Shown here one piece after another: positions 1 through 7,234 of a DNA stretch of 64,000 bases. The notes below the pieces were generated by a model. That model ran no database searches and was not told the origin of the DNA. It saw only the letters and a list, made by a program, of their open reading frames with translations. This stretch comes from Neisseria mucosa. GTDB lineage: Bacteria > Pseudomonadota > Gammaproteobacteria > Burkholderiales > Neisseriaceae. Position 1 is the stretch's first letter; each line of letters begins with the position of its first letter. A program made the translations under genes and the position numbers. Location of the stretch: positions 1-64,000 of the forward strand of contig NZ_POWX01000012.1 of assembly GCF_003044445.1 (NCBI RefSeq), in the 5' to 3' direction.

Positions 1-64
1 GTGGGAAGCGGTCGATGTGTTTGGCAATCATGGCTTGGGCGGTTTGCCGGAAGAAGGTGCTCAT
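1..64 (-). CDS. IS5-family transposase, N-terminal 21 codons
   Basis: The partial reading frame starts at the ATG at 64-62 and leaves the window at base 1. It begins MSTFFRQTAQAMIAKHIDRF, which I recognise as the N-terminus of the IS5-family DDE transposase widespread in Neisseria. The catalytic part lies outside the window. The start fits the short leader between the IS end and the gene. The element subgroup is from memory. Confidence 0.65.
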   Translation of the reverse strand, partial: MSTFFRQTAQAMIAKHIDRFP

Positions 65-127
65 GAGAAATCCCCTAAATGTCTTGGTGGGAATTTAGGG
101 GATTTTGGGGAATTTTGCAAAGGTCTC
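1..127 (-). mobile_element. IS5-family insertion sequence, one end only (cut by window edge)
   Basis: The element runs leftward out of the window. Its outer end, read on the minus strand, starts GAGACCTTTGCAAAA at about 127, followed by a short leader and the transposase start at 64. The terminal sequence and the start of the protein match my memory of a common Neisseria IS5-family element (IS1106-like). Only about 127 bp are visible, so intactness and the target duplication cannot be judged. Confidence 0.7.
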
Positions 128-189
128 ATCAAGTGTATCGGTTGCAAATTATCCGTTCTATCTGCGGCTTTCTTTGAAACAGGTTGGAG

Positions 190-235
190 AAAGGTCGTCT
201 GAAAGCCGACAACATCAGCTTTCAGACGACCTTTT
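190..235 (-). terminator. DUS inverted-repeat terminator of dnaJ
   Basis: Two DUS copies face each other (AAAGGTCGTCTGAAAGC and its complement), separated by a short loop, 20 bases past the dnaJ stop. Both sides are A/T-tracted, so it could terminate transcription in either direction. Confidence 0.75.
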
Positions 236-253
236 TCTGTTTTTAAACCCGAA

Positions 254-1390
254 TCAGTCAAACAGTTCGCCCACTTTGTCCCAGAACGATTTTTTGCGCG
301 GGGTTTGGCTGCGGTCGAGACCGGTCGAGATTTTTTCGAACTCTTCCAGCAATTCTTTCTGGCGGTCGGTCAGGTTGACCGGCGTTTCCACCAAAACGTG
401 GCAGTACAAATCGCCCATCGAGTTAGAGCGCAGGGATTTGATGCCTTTGCCTTTGACGCGCATACGGCGGCCGGTTTGCGTTTCTTTCGGGATGCTCAGT
501 TTGACTTTGCCATCCAAGGTCGGGACTTCGACTTCGCCGCCCAAGGCTGCGACGGCGAAGCTGATAGGCAACTCGCAATGCAAATCCAAGCCGTTGCGCT
601 CGAAGATTTTGTGTTTTTTGACGCGGACGTTGACGTACAAATCGCCTGCGGGCGCGCCGTGCGTACCCGGTTCGCCTTCGCCGCTCAAGCGGATGCGTTG
701 ACCGTCGTCGATGCCGGCGGGAATGTTGACCTCAACGGTTTTGCTGGTTTTGGTGCGGCCTTCGCCACGGCATTTGACGCACGGGTCTTTGATTTCCTTG
801 CCTGTGCCGTGGCAGGTCGGACAGGTCTGCTGCATTTGAAAAATGGCTTGGCGGACGTGTACCGTACCGGAGCCGTGACAGGTCGAACAAGTTGATGCGG
901 ACGTACCGGGTTTTGCGCCGCTGCCGTGGCAGACATCGCATTCTTCGTAGGTTGGGATGTTGATGCGTTTTTTGATGCCTTTGGCGGCATCTTCCAGCGT
1001 GATTTCGACGCCGACCTGCAAATCCGCGCCTTGATAGTTTGGCTGACGGCCGCCGCCCCCGCCTCCGCCGAACATTTGGCTGAAGATGTCGGAAAAGTCG
1101 AAGCCTTGCGCGCCGCCGAACCCGCCAAAACCGCCGAATCCGCCTGCGCCGCCGCCCATGCCTTGTTCGAACGCGGCATGGCCGTATTGGTCATACATGG
1201 CGCGTTTTTCTTTGTCGGACAAGGTGTCGTAGGCTTTTTGAACTTCTTTAAATTTTTCTTCCGCTTCTTTGTCGCCGGGATTGCGGTCGGGATGGTATTT
1301 CATCGCCAGCTTGCGGTAGGCTTTTTTGATTTCGTCGTCGCTCGCACCGCGCGCCACGCCGAGTGTTGCATAAAAATCTTGGTTGCTCAT
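254..1390 (-). CDS. dnaJ: Chaperone protein DnaJ (Hsp40)
   Basis: Cytoplasmic co-chaperone that delivers unfolded clients to DnaK and stimulates its ATPase. The 378 residues show the full class I layout: J domain at 1-70 with HPD at 33-35, a Gly/Phe-rich stretch around 75-110, four CxxCxGxG zinc motifs (CDVCHGSG, CSTCHGSG, CPTCHGTG, CVKCRGEG) around 150-215, and a C-terminal substrate-binding region. Length is normal for the family. It stands alone: dnaK and grpE are not nearby. A DUS hairpin ends it, and the IS5-family element lies just beyond. The start MSNQDFYATLG is the conserved one. Confidence 0.97.
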   Translation of the reverse strand: MSNQDFYATLGVARGASDDEIKKAYRKLAMKYHPDRNPGDKEAEEKFKEVQKAYDTLSDKEKRAMYDQYGHAAFEQGMGGGAGGFGGFGGFGGAQGFDFSDIFSQMFGGGGGGGRQPNYQGADLQVGVEITLEDAAKGIKKRINIPTYEECDVCHGSGAKPGTSASTCSTCHGSGTVHVRQAIFQMQQTCPTCHGTGKEIKDPCVKCRGEGRTKTSKTVEVNIPAGIDDGQRIRLSGEGEPGTHGAPAGDLYVNVRVKKHKIFERNGLDLHCELPISFAVAALGGEVEVPTLDGKVKLSIPKETQTGRRMRVKGKGIKSLRSNSMGDLYCHVLVETPVNLTDRQKELLEEFEKISTGLDRSQTPRKKSFWDKVGELFD

Positions 1391-1751
1391 GATAGTGATG
1401 GTTGTTGATATGTGTAAAAACTAGACCGGATATATGGGTGGGGTGGGGAAAACTCAAGTGTCTGAATGTGAGGTCGTCTGAAAAATACCGTTCTGTTTTC
1501 AGACGACCTTTGTCAAACCGACCTAACGACAACCTGCTATAATCCCTCTTTTATTTTTCTCAGGGCGGACGGGCGATTCGAAACGGGCTGGATTTTGGCA
1601 CAGAAATGCCGGATTCAAGGCAAAAAACGCAGCAAGATTGGACATCTTGCGAGTATTTTTAACGCAGAAGGCGGCAATTTATGGAATAAAATACCGCCGT
1701 TATCGAATCGTCAGCCCGCCCTCACATTTTCAAGCGAAAAACAGAATGACC
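1391..1751. other. Divergent intergenic region dnaJ / leuS
   Basis: No gene is seen in these 361 bases. They hold a DUS inverted pair at 1470-1511 and the likely leuS promoter. The DUS pair lies between two divergent starts, so it is not at a transcript end unless a transcript reads through from outside. Confidence 0.6.
1535..1543 (+). promoter_or_regulatory. Extended -10 promoter, probably for leuS
   Basis: TGCTATAAT is a perfect extended -10 element. The nearest -35-like word, TTGTCA at 1510-1515, is spaced too far, so recognition would rest on the TGn extension. The predicted transcript start near 1550 gives leuS a leader of about 200 bases. Confidence 0.55.
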
Positions 1752-4382
1752 ATGCAAGAACATTACCAGCCCGCCGCCATCGAGCCTGCGGCGCAGAAAA
1801 AATGGGACGACGTCCGTATTTTCAACGTCTCCGAAGACGCTTCCAAACCCAAATACTACTGCCTCTCCATGTTCCCCTACCCCAGCGGCAAGCTGCACAT
1901 GGGGCATGTGCGCAACTACACCATCGGCGACGTATTGAGCCGCTTCAAACGCTTAAACGGCTTCAACGTCATGCAGCCTATGGGTTGGGACGCGTTCGGC
2001 ATGCCGGCGGAAAACGCGGCGATGAAAAACAACGTCGCCCCTGCCGCTTGGACGTACGACAACATCGAATACATGAAAACCCAGCTCAAAAGCCTGGGTT
2101 TTGCGATTGACTGGGAACGCGAAGTCGCCACCTGCAAACCCGAATACTACCGCTGGGAACAATGGCTGTTTACCAAGCTGTTTGAAAAAGGCATCGTCTA
2201 TCGCAAAAACGGCACGGTAAACTGGGACCCCGTCGACCAAACCGTCCTTGCCAACGAGCAAGTCATCGACGGGCGCGGCTGGCGTTCGGGCGCGTTGATC
2301 GAAAAACGCGAAATCCCGATGTATTACTTCAAAATCACGGATTACGCCGAAGAGCTGCTCAACGATTTGGACAAGCTGGAACACTGGCCGGAACAAGTCA
2401 AAACCATGCAGCGCAACTGGATCGGCAAATCTCGCGGTATGACCGTGCGCTTCGCCGTTTCAGACGACAGCAAACAAGGCTTGGAAGGCGATTACGCGAA
2501 ATTCCTGCAAGTTTATACCACCCGCCCCGACACGCTGATGGGCGCGACTTATGTCGCCGTTGCCGCCGAGCATCCGCTGGCAACCGCCGCAGCCGCCGAC
2601 AAACCCGAATTGCAGGCATTTATCGCCGAATGCAAAGCGGGTTCCGTTGCCGAAGCCGACATGGCGACGATGGAGAAAAAAGGCGTGCCGACCGGCCGCT
2701 ACGTCGTCAACCCGCTCAACGGCGACAAGCTGGAAGTGTGGATTGCCAACTATGTATTATGGGGTTACGGCGACGGCGCGGTGATGGCTGTTCCGGCGCA
2801 CGACGAACGCGATTTCGAGTTCGCCACCAAATACAATCTGCCGAAAAAACAAGTCATTGCCGTTGGCGACAACGCATTCGACGAAAACCAATGGCAAGAA
2901 TGGTACGGCGACAAAGAAAACGGCGTATTGGTCAACAGCGGCGACTTGGACGGCATGAATTTTCAGACGGCCTTCGACGCCATCGCCGCCAAACTGCAAA
3001 GCCAAGACGCAGGCGAACCGAAAACCCAATACCGCCTGCGCGACTGGGGTATTTCGCGCCAACGCTACTGGGGCTGCCCGATTCCTATCGTCCATTGCGA
3101 AAAATGCGGCGACGTTCCCGTCCCCGCCGACCAACTGCCCGTCGTCCTGCCTGAAAACGTCGTACCTGACGGCATGGGTTCGCCGCTGGCAAAAATGCCC
3201 GAGTTTTACGAAACCACCTGCCCATGCTGCGGCGGTGCGGCAAAACGCGAAACCGACACCATGGACACCTTCATGGAATCAAGCTGGTACTTCTTCCGCT
3301 ACATGTCGCCTAAGTTCGCAGAAGGCATGGTATCGGCTGAAGCCGCAAAATACTGGGGCGCGGTCGACCAATACATCGGCGGTATCGAACACGCGATTTT
3401 GCACCTCTTATACGCGCGCTTCTTCACCAAACTGATGCGCGACGAAGGTCTGGTCAATGTTGACGAACCGTTCGAACGCCTGCTCACGCAAGGCATGGTC
3501 GTCTGCGAAACCTACTACCGCGAAAACGCCAACGGCAGCAAAGACTGGATCAACCCTGCCGATGTCGAATTGACTTTCGACGACAAAGGCCGCCCCGTTT
3601 CCGCCGTCCTCAAAGCCGACGGCCTGCCCGTCGTCATCAGCGGCACGGAAAAAATGTCCAAGTCCAAAAACAACGGCGTCGATCCGCAAGAGCTGATTAA
3701 TGCCTACGGCGCGGATACCGCCCGCCTGTTCATGATGTTCGCCGCACCGCCCGAACAGTCCCTCGAATGGAGCGACAGCGGCGTCGAAGGCGCACACCGC
3801 TTCCTGCGCCGCCTGTGGCGTACCGTTTACGAATACCTGAAGCAAGGCGGCGCGGTCGAAGCGTTTGCAGGCAACCAAGACGGTTTGTCTAAAGAACTCA
3901 AAGACCTGCGCCACAAACTGCACGCCACTACCGCCAAAGTCAGCGACGACTACGGCCGCCGCCAGCAGTTCAACACCGCCATCGCCGCCGTGATGGAACT
4001 GCTCAACCAATACGACAAAACCGACACCGGCAGCGAACAAGGCCGCGCCGTCGCCCAAGAAGTATTGGAAACCGCCGTACGCCTGTTGTGGCCCATCGTG
4101 CCGCATATCTGCGAAACCCTATGGAGCGAATTGAACGGCGCGAAACTGTGGGAAGCAGGCTGGCCGACAGTCGACGAAGCCGCCTTGGTCAAATCCGAAA
4201 TCGAAGTGATGGTTCAAGTCAACGGCAAACTGCGCGGCAAAATCACCGTCGCCGCCGACGCCTCCAAAGCCGACCTCGAAGCCGCCGCACTCGCCACCGA
4301 AGGCGCGGTGAAATTCATGGAAGGCAAACCCGCCAAGAAAATCATCGTCGTACCGGGCAGACTGGTGAACATCGTGGTGTAA
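1752..4382 (+). CDS. leuS: Leucine--tRNA ligase
   Basis: Class I aminoacyl-tRNA synthetase that charges tRNA-Leu and edits mischarged products. 876 residues from the ATG at 1752. The frame is open further upstream to 1638, but MQEHYQPAAIEPAAQKKW is the conserved N-terminus. The HIGH motif appears as HMGH at 49-52 in the context YPSGKLHMGH. KMSKS is at 634-638. The CP1 editing domain (TTRPDTLMG) lies between them and a C-terminal anticodon-binding domain follows. The gene carries one DUS copy of another dialect at 2962-2973 (AGGCCGTCTGAA on the minus strand). A DUS hairpin follows the stop. Confidence 0.97.
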   Translation: MQEHYQPAAIEPAAQKKWDDVRIFNVSEDASKPKYYCLSMFPYPSGKLHMGHVRNYTIGDVLSRFKRLNGFNVMQPMGWDAFGMPAENAAMKNNVAPAAWTYDNIEYMKTQLKSLGFAIDWEREVATCKPEYYRWEQWLFTKLFEKGIVYRKNGTVNWDPVDQTVLANEQVIDGRGWRSGALIEKREIPMYYFKITDYAEELLNDLDKLEHWPEQVKTMQRNWIGKSRGMTVRFAVSDDSKQGLEGDYAKFLQVYTTRPDTLMGATYVAVAAEHPLATAAAADKPELQAFIAECKAGSVAEADMATMEKKGVPTGRYVVNPLNGDKLEVWIANYVLWGYGDGAVMAVPAHDERDFEFATKYNLPKKQVIAVGDNAFDENQWQEWYGDKENGVLVNSGDLDGMNFQTAFDAIAAKLQSQDAGEPKTQYRLRDWGISRQRYWGCPIPIVHCEKCGDVPVPADQLPVVLPENVVPDGMGSPLAKMPEFYETTCPCCGGAAKRETDTMDTFMESSWYFFRYMSPKFAEGMVSAEAAKYWGAVDQYIGGIEHAILHLLYARFFTKLMRDEGLVNVDEPFERLLTQGMVVCETYYRENANGSKDWINPADVELTFDDKGRPVSAVLKADGLPVVISGTEKMSKSKNNGVDPQELINAYGADTARLFMMFAAPPEQSLEWSDSGVEGAHRFLRRLWRTVYEYLKQGGAVEAFAGNQDGLSKELKDLRHKLHATTAKVSDDYGRRQQFNTAIAAVMELLNQYDKTDTGSEQGRAVAQEVLETAVRLLWPIVPHICETLWSELNGAKLWEAGWPTVDEAALVKSEIEVMVQVNGKLRGKITVAADASKADLEAAALATEGAVKFMEGKPAKKIIVVPGRLVNIVV
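2962..2973 (-). repeat. AGGCCGTCTGAA (AG-DUS dialect) inside leuS
   Basis: An exact 12-mer of the AG-DUS type used by other Neisseria groups, in a genome whose own dialect is AGGTCGTCTGAA. It encodes FQTAF in leuS. Confidence 0.7.
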
Positions 4383-4414
4383 AGCCAATTCGGCATTGAC
4401 CGTTGCAATAAGAT

Positions 4415-4457
4415 AAGGTCGTCTGAAAACTTGGAAACAGGGTTTTCAGACGACTTT
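4415..4457 (+). terminator. DUS inverted-repeat terminator of leuS
   Basis: AAGGTCGTCTGAAAAC and its near-complement close a short loop and are followed by a T run (ACTTTTTT), 33 bases after the leuS stop. Confidence 0.8.
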
Positions 4458-4582
4458 TTTACATTTTTCAGCGGAAGATTTTGGGAGGCGAGGTATGTGC
4501 TGAGATGACGGCATGGAATTTTTGTTTAATTGATGGGCTGTTTTATAGGAAAAGCCTGCGTTTCAGGTTGAAAGACAGCTAA

Positions 4583-4605
4583 CCGTAGCGTAGGCTTTGC
4601 CCACA
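4583..4605. repeat. Degenerate GTAGCGTGGGC palindrome copy
   Basis: CCGTAGCGTAGGCTTTGCCCA is a one-mismatch copy of a short palindrome also found at 7.0-7.1, 53.1-53.6 and 61.9-62.0 kb. It lies alone just before the DUS that is interrupted by the IS3-family element. Confidence 0.5.
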
Positions 4606-4696
4606 GATTATTTTTGGGAAAGCAAAGGTCGTCTGAAAACTGAACTGCACCCCAAAAGTTGGACATCCCCTCCAACTCACAAGGTGCAGTTTTTTT

Positions 4697-5047
4697 ATGA
4701 GCAAATATACATTACACTTCAAATACCAAGCCGTACTCCACTACCTGCATATACGCAGCCAACAGCGTACCGCAGATCATTACGGCATTTCCCGAACCCA
4801 CCTGCGACGATGGATACGCGCCTATCAGGAAGGCGGCATCGGCGCACTCGAACATCCCCAATCCAAAACCATGCCCCAACACCGCAAAAACCCCTTCATC
4901 GCCGACAAACCCGACCACGAAAAAACACAGGCAGAGCTTATCGAAGAGTTGTGCTATATGCGCGCAAAGGTTGCCTATCTAAAGGAGTTAAAAGCCCTCA
5001 GCCAAAAGCGGACCGAAAAGGACAAAGCCAAACCGTCCAAACACTGA
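4697..5047 (+). CDS. IS3-family transposase OrfA
   Basis: 116-residue helix-turn-helix protein (RTADHYGISRTHLRRWIRAY) that binds the element ends and is the N-terminal part of the OrfAB fusion transposase. The C-terminal third is charged and helix-prone (AELIEELCYMRAKVAYLKEL), resembling the leucine-zipper segment of IS3 OrfA proteins. The stop at 5045-5047 lies inside the OrfB frame, which is offset by -1. The A-rich words around 5003-5008 and 5015-5020 (AAAAG) are candidate slippage sites. Confidence 0.88.
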   Translation: MSKYTLHFKYQAVLHYLHIRSQQRTADHYGISRTHLRRWIRAYQEGGIGALEHPQSKTMPQHRKNPFIADKPDHEKTQAELIEELCYMRAKVAYLKELKALSQKRTEKDKAKPSKH

Positions 5048-5847
5048 GGGCGCAACACCCGCTCAAATACCTGCTGCACATCGCAAACCTGCCCAAAAGC
5101 AGCTTTTACTACCACCACCAAGACCGGCCTGACCCCGACGCAGCCGACAAAGCCCTCCTTGTCGAAACCTACAAACGGCATAAAGGACGCTACGGGCAAA
5201 GGCGCATTGCCGCAGCATTGGGTTGGAACCGCAAAAAAGCAGCGCGGTTGATGAAGCAGATGGAACTGAAAGCCCTCATACGGGCGAAAAAAGCCTACCG
5301 CCATCCCGCCATGGGCGAAATATCGGAACACCTCCTCAAACGCCTATTCAAAGCTGAAAAGCCTAACGAAAAATGGCTGACCGACGTTACCGAACTCAAA
5401 GGGAAGGACGGCAAACTGTACCTCTCGCCAATCTTGGACTTGTTCAACCGCGAGATCGTCGCCTACGCCATGAGCCGCAATGCTAACAGCGAAATGGTGA
5501 AGGAAATGCTCGAAAAAGCCGCACCCCGTCTGACTGATAAGGGAACGATGCTGCATTCCGACCAAGGTGTGCTGTACCGTACGGCGGGGTATAGGGAATT
5601 GCTTGCGGAGCATTCCATGGTTCAAAGCATGTCGCGTAAGGCGAACTGCTGGGACAATGCGCCGATGGAAAGCTTCTTTGCGGTGTTGAAGACGGAGTGT
5701 TTCTATAACGCAGGTGAATTGACGGTAGATGAATTGATGAAGCAGATAGATGACTATATGGATTACTACAACCGGGAGCGTTGCAGTTTGAAATTGAAAA
5801 AGCCGAGTCCTGTCGCATACAGAACCCAGCTTGCACAGAGCGCCTGA
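5011..5847 (+). CDS. IS3-family transposase OrfB (read by -1 frameshift)
   Basis: The catalytic half of the transposase, with no obvious start of its own, so probably made as an OrfAB fusion by programmed -1 frameshifting near 5014-5021. The start given here is the slip region and not an initiation codon. The rve-type DDE residues are visible: D in WLTDVTEL, D in LHSDQGVLY and E in MESFFAVLK, followed by YNRERCSLKLKKPSPVAYR. Upstream HTH_21 region: HKGRYGQRRIAAAL. No internal stop is seen, so the element may be active. Confidence 0.87.
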   Translation, partial: DRKGQSQTVQTLRAQHPLKYLLHIANLPKSSFYYHHQDRPDPDAADKALLVETYKRHKGRYGQRRIAAALGWNRKKAARLMKQMELKALIRAKKAYRHPAMGEISEHLLKRLFKAEKPNEKWLTDVTELKGKDGKLYLSPILDLFNREIVAYAMSRNANSEMVKEMLEKAAPRLTDKGTMLHSDQGVLYRTAGYRELLAEHSMVQSMSRKANCWDNAPMESFFAVLKTECFYNAGELTVDELMKQIDDYMDYYNRERCSLKLKKPSPVAYRTQLAQSA

Positions 5848-6006
5848 ATAGGCTTTTATGAGTGTCCAAGATTTGGGGGCCAGTTCAAACCTGCGTACCG
5901 GTTTCAGACGACCTTTTATGGGTTTTCACCGTTTTCCGTCTTTCTGCCATTGTGATAAAGTAGCCCGACCTTTTGTTCAAAATACGCGGATTCCACCACA
6001 CAGCTT

Positions 6007-6918
6007 ATGGAAATATCCTGTCTTAACAGCCAACAGCTCGTCAACATGGTTCAACAGGGCGAAGGGGGCGACTATTTGGACGGCAGCTACCGTTTTGAAA
6101 CCTTGTGCAGCGGCATTTCCCTGCACGGCGGCAGCCTGACCGCGCGCAAAACGTTTCAAAGCACGCGCCTGTCGGAGCCATACATCGCGTTTGTCCTGCT
6201 GCTCGAAGGCAGTTTGGATTTTGGCATCAATCGCGAACGTTACCGTATTGAGGCTGAAGGCGGACATGTCCTATTGATTGCGTGCGACGAGGAAATCTTG
6301 TTCAGCCGTTATTTGTATGAAGGCGGGCATACGGCGAAACTGACGCTCAAGGGGCTAGACCGCTGGCTGGTGCGCCCGCAATATGCGGGTTTGCTGCAGG
6401 CGGTTTATCGGGAAAAAGTCAGACATTGGCCGCTGGACAGCGGTCTGCGCCGCCTTGCTTTAAGCAGCTTGAAGGGGGCGGAGCAAGGTGGATTGGCGGA
6501 CGACTTACAGCGTGAAGCGGACGTGTTGCAACTTTTGGCAGGACTGTGGACGGATTTTCTCAACCGCTATCCCTATACCGAAACCGCCGCCGAACCGCCG
6601 CATCCTTCGGAAAGTTTCATCCGTCTGCTCAACCAGGCATTTGAGGCGGGCGCGCACCAAGTATCCGCGCTTGCCGACGCGCTGCATATCAGCGAGCGGA
6701 CGCTGCAACGCCGCCTGAAAGAATCGTTCGGTACGACGGCGAGCGAGTGGCTGCGGCACAAGCATATGCAATATGCGCTGTATGCTTTGGGTACGGACAG
6801 CGTCAGCATAGGCGAAACAGCCTACCGTTGCGGCTACGCCCATGTTTCAAGCTTTACCAAGGCATTTCGCGAATATTTCGGCTGCACACCGGCGGAGTTG
6901 AGAAAACGAGGTGAGTGA
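6007..6918 (+). CDS. AraC-family transcriptional regulator
   Basis: 303 residues. The N-terminal ~200 residues form an effector/dimerisation part of unknown ligand. The C-terminal ~100 residues hold the two AraC helix-turn-helix motifs: HQVSALADALHISERTLQRR, then SIGETAYRCGYAHVSSFTKA, ending FREYFGCTPAELRKR. It resembles regulators of iron-uptake genes such as PchR, but that is only a general impression. It stands alone between the IS3-family element and adhE, ends in a DUS hairpin, and no obvious target gene is next to it. The start ATG at 6007 has only a weak Shine-Dalgarno sequence. Confidence 0.88.
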   Translation: MEISCLNSQQLVNMVQQGEGGDYLDGSYRFETLCSGISLHGGSLTARKTFQSTRLSEPYIAFVLLLEGSLDFGINRERYRIEAEGGHVLLIACDEEILFSRYLYEGGHTAKLTLKGLDRWLVRPQYAGLLQAVYREKVRHWPLDSGLRRLALSSLKGAEQGGLADDLQREADVLQLLAGLWTDFLNRYPYTETAAEPPHPSESFIRLLNQAFEAGAHQVSALADALHISERTLQRRLKESFGTTASEWLRHKHMQYALYALGTDSVSIGETAYRCGYAHVSSFTKAFREYFGCTPAELRKRGE

Positions 6919-6936
6919 TAGGGCAAATAGTGAGGG

Positions 6937-6977
6937 GGTCGTCTGAAAACTATGTTTCAGGTTTTCAGACGACCTTT
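6937..6977 (+). terminator. DUS inverted-repeat terminator of the AraC gene
   Basis: GGTCGTCTGAAAAC pairs with GTTTTCAGACGACC across a short loop and is followed by TTTG, 18 bases after the stop. Confidence 0.7.
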
Positions 6978-7041
6978 GTTGACATGAACCTGTTAGATGT
7001 TTGACAACGTTTGGAGTGGAAGGATTTGGGATGCAGCACAT

Positions 7042-7127
7042 CGTAGCGTGGGCTATGCCCACGAAAGACAAAATCTTGCCGAGACTATTCTGCTTTGTCT
7101 GCTCCGTGGGCAAAGCCCACGCTACGG
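7042..7127. repeat. MITE-like inverted pair of the GTAGCGTGGGC palindrome
   Basis: Two copies of CGTAGCGTGGGC(T/A)NTGCCCACG in opposite orientation form a long imperfect hairpin. Inner arms AAAGACAAA / TTTGTCT extend the pairing. The unit has no coding capacity. The same outer words recur in the window at 53.1-53.6 and 61.9-62.0 kb. Confidence 0.55.
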
Positions 7128-7162
7128 CCGCTAAAAATAAGTGGGGCACAATATAAAAAACA

Positions 7163-7206
7163 GAGGTCGTCTGAAAACCGTATTTCTGGTTTTCAGACGA
7201 CCTTTT
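7163..7206 (-). terminator. DUS inverted-repeat terminator of adhE
   Basis: AGAGGTCGTCTGAAAACC and its complement with a short loop, 29 bases past the adhE stop on the minus strand. Confidence 0.75.
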
Positions 7207-7234
7207 CCTTACGCCTTATTGTGTTTCGCGAACT

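Larger units (their letters stand above)
4641..5887 (+). mobile_element. Complete IS3-family (IS150-like) insertion sequence
   Basis: A 1247-bp element with imperfect terminal inverted repeats: TGAACTGCACCCCAAA on the left and TGAACTGGCCCCCAAA on the right (complement). Both outer ends are flanked by the 3-bp direct repeat AAC (4638-4640 and 5888-5890), as expected for this family. It encodes two overlapping frames typical of IS3 elements. Removing it restores a perfect DUS hairpin: one arm lies at 4624-4640 and the other at 5901-5917. It looks intact. Confidence 0.92.

Noticed and set aside
4597..5010. N-terminal extension of the IS3-family OrfB frame
   Set aside because: The open stretch before 5011 overlaps OrfA out of frame; OrfB is expected to be made by -1 frameshifting.
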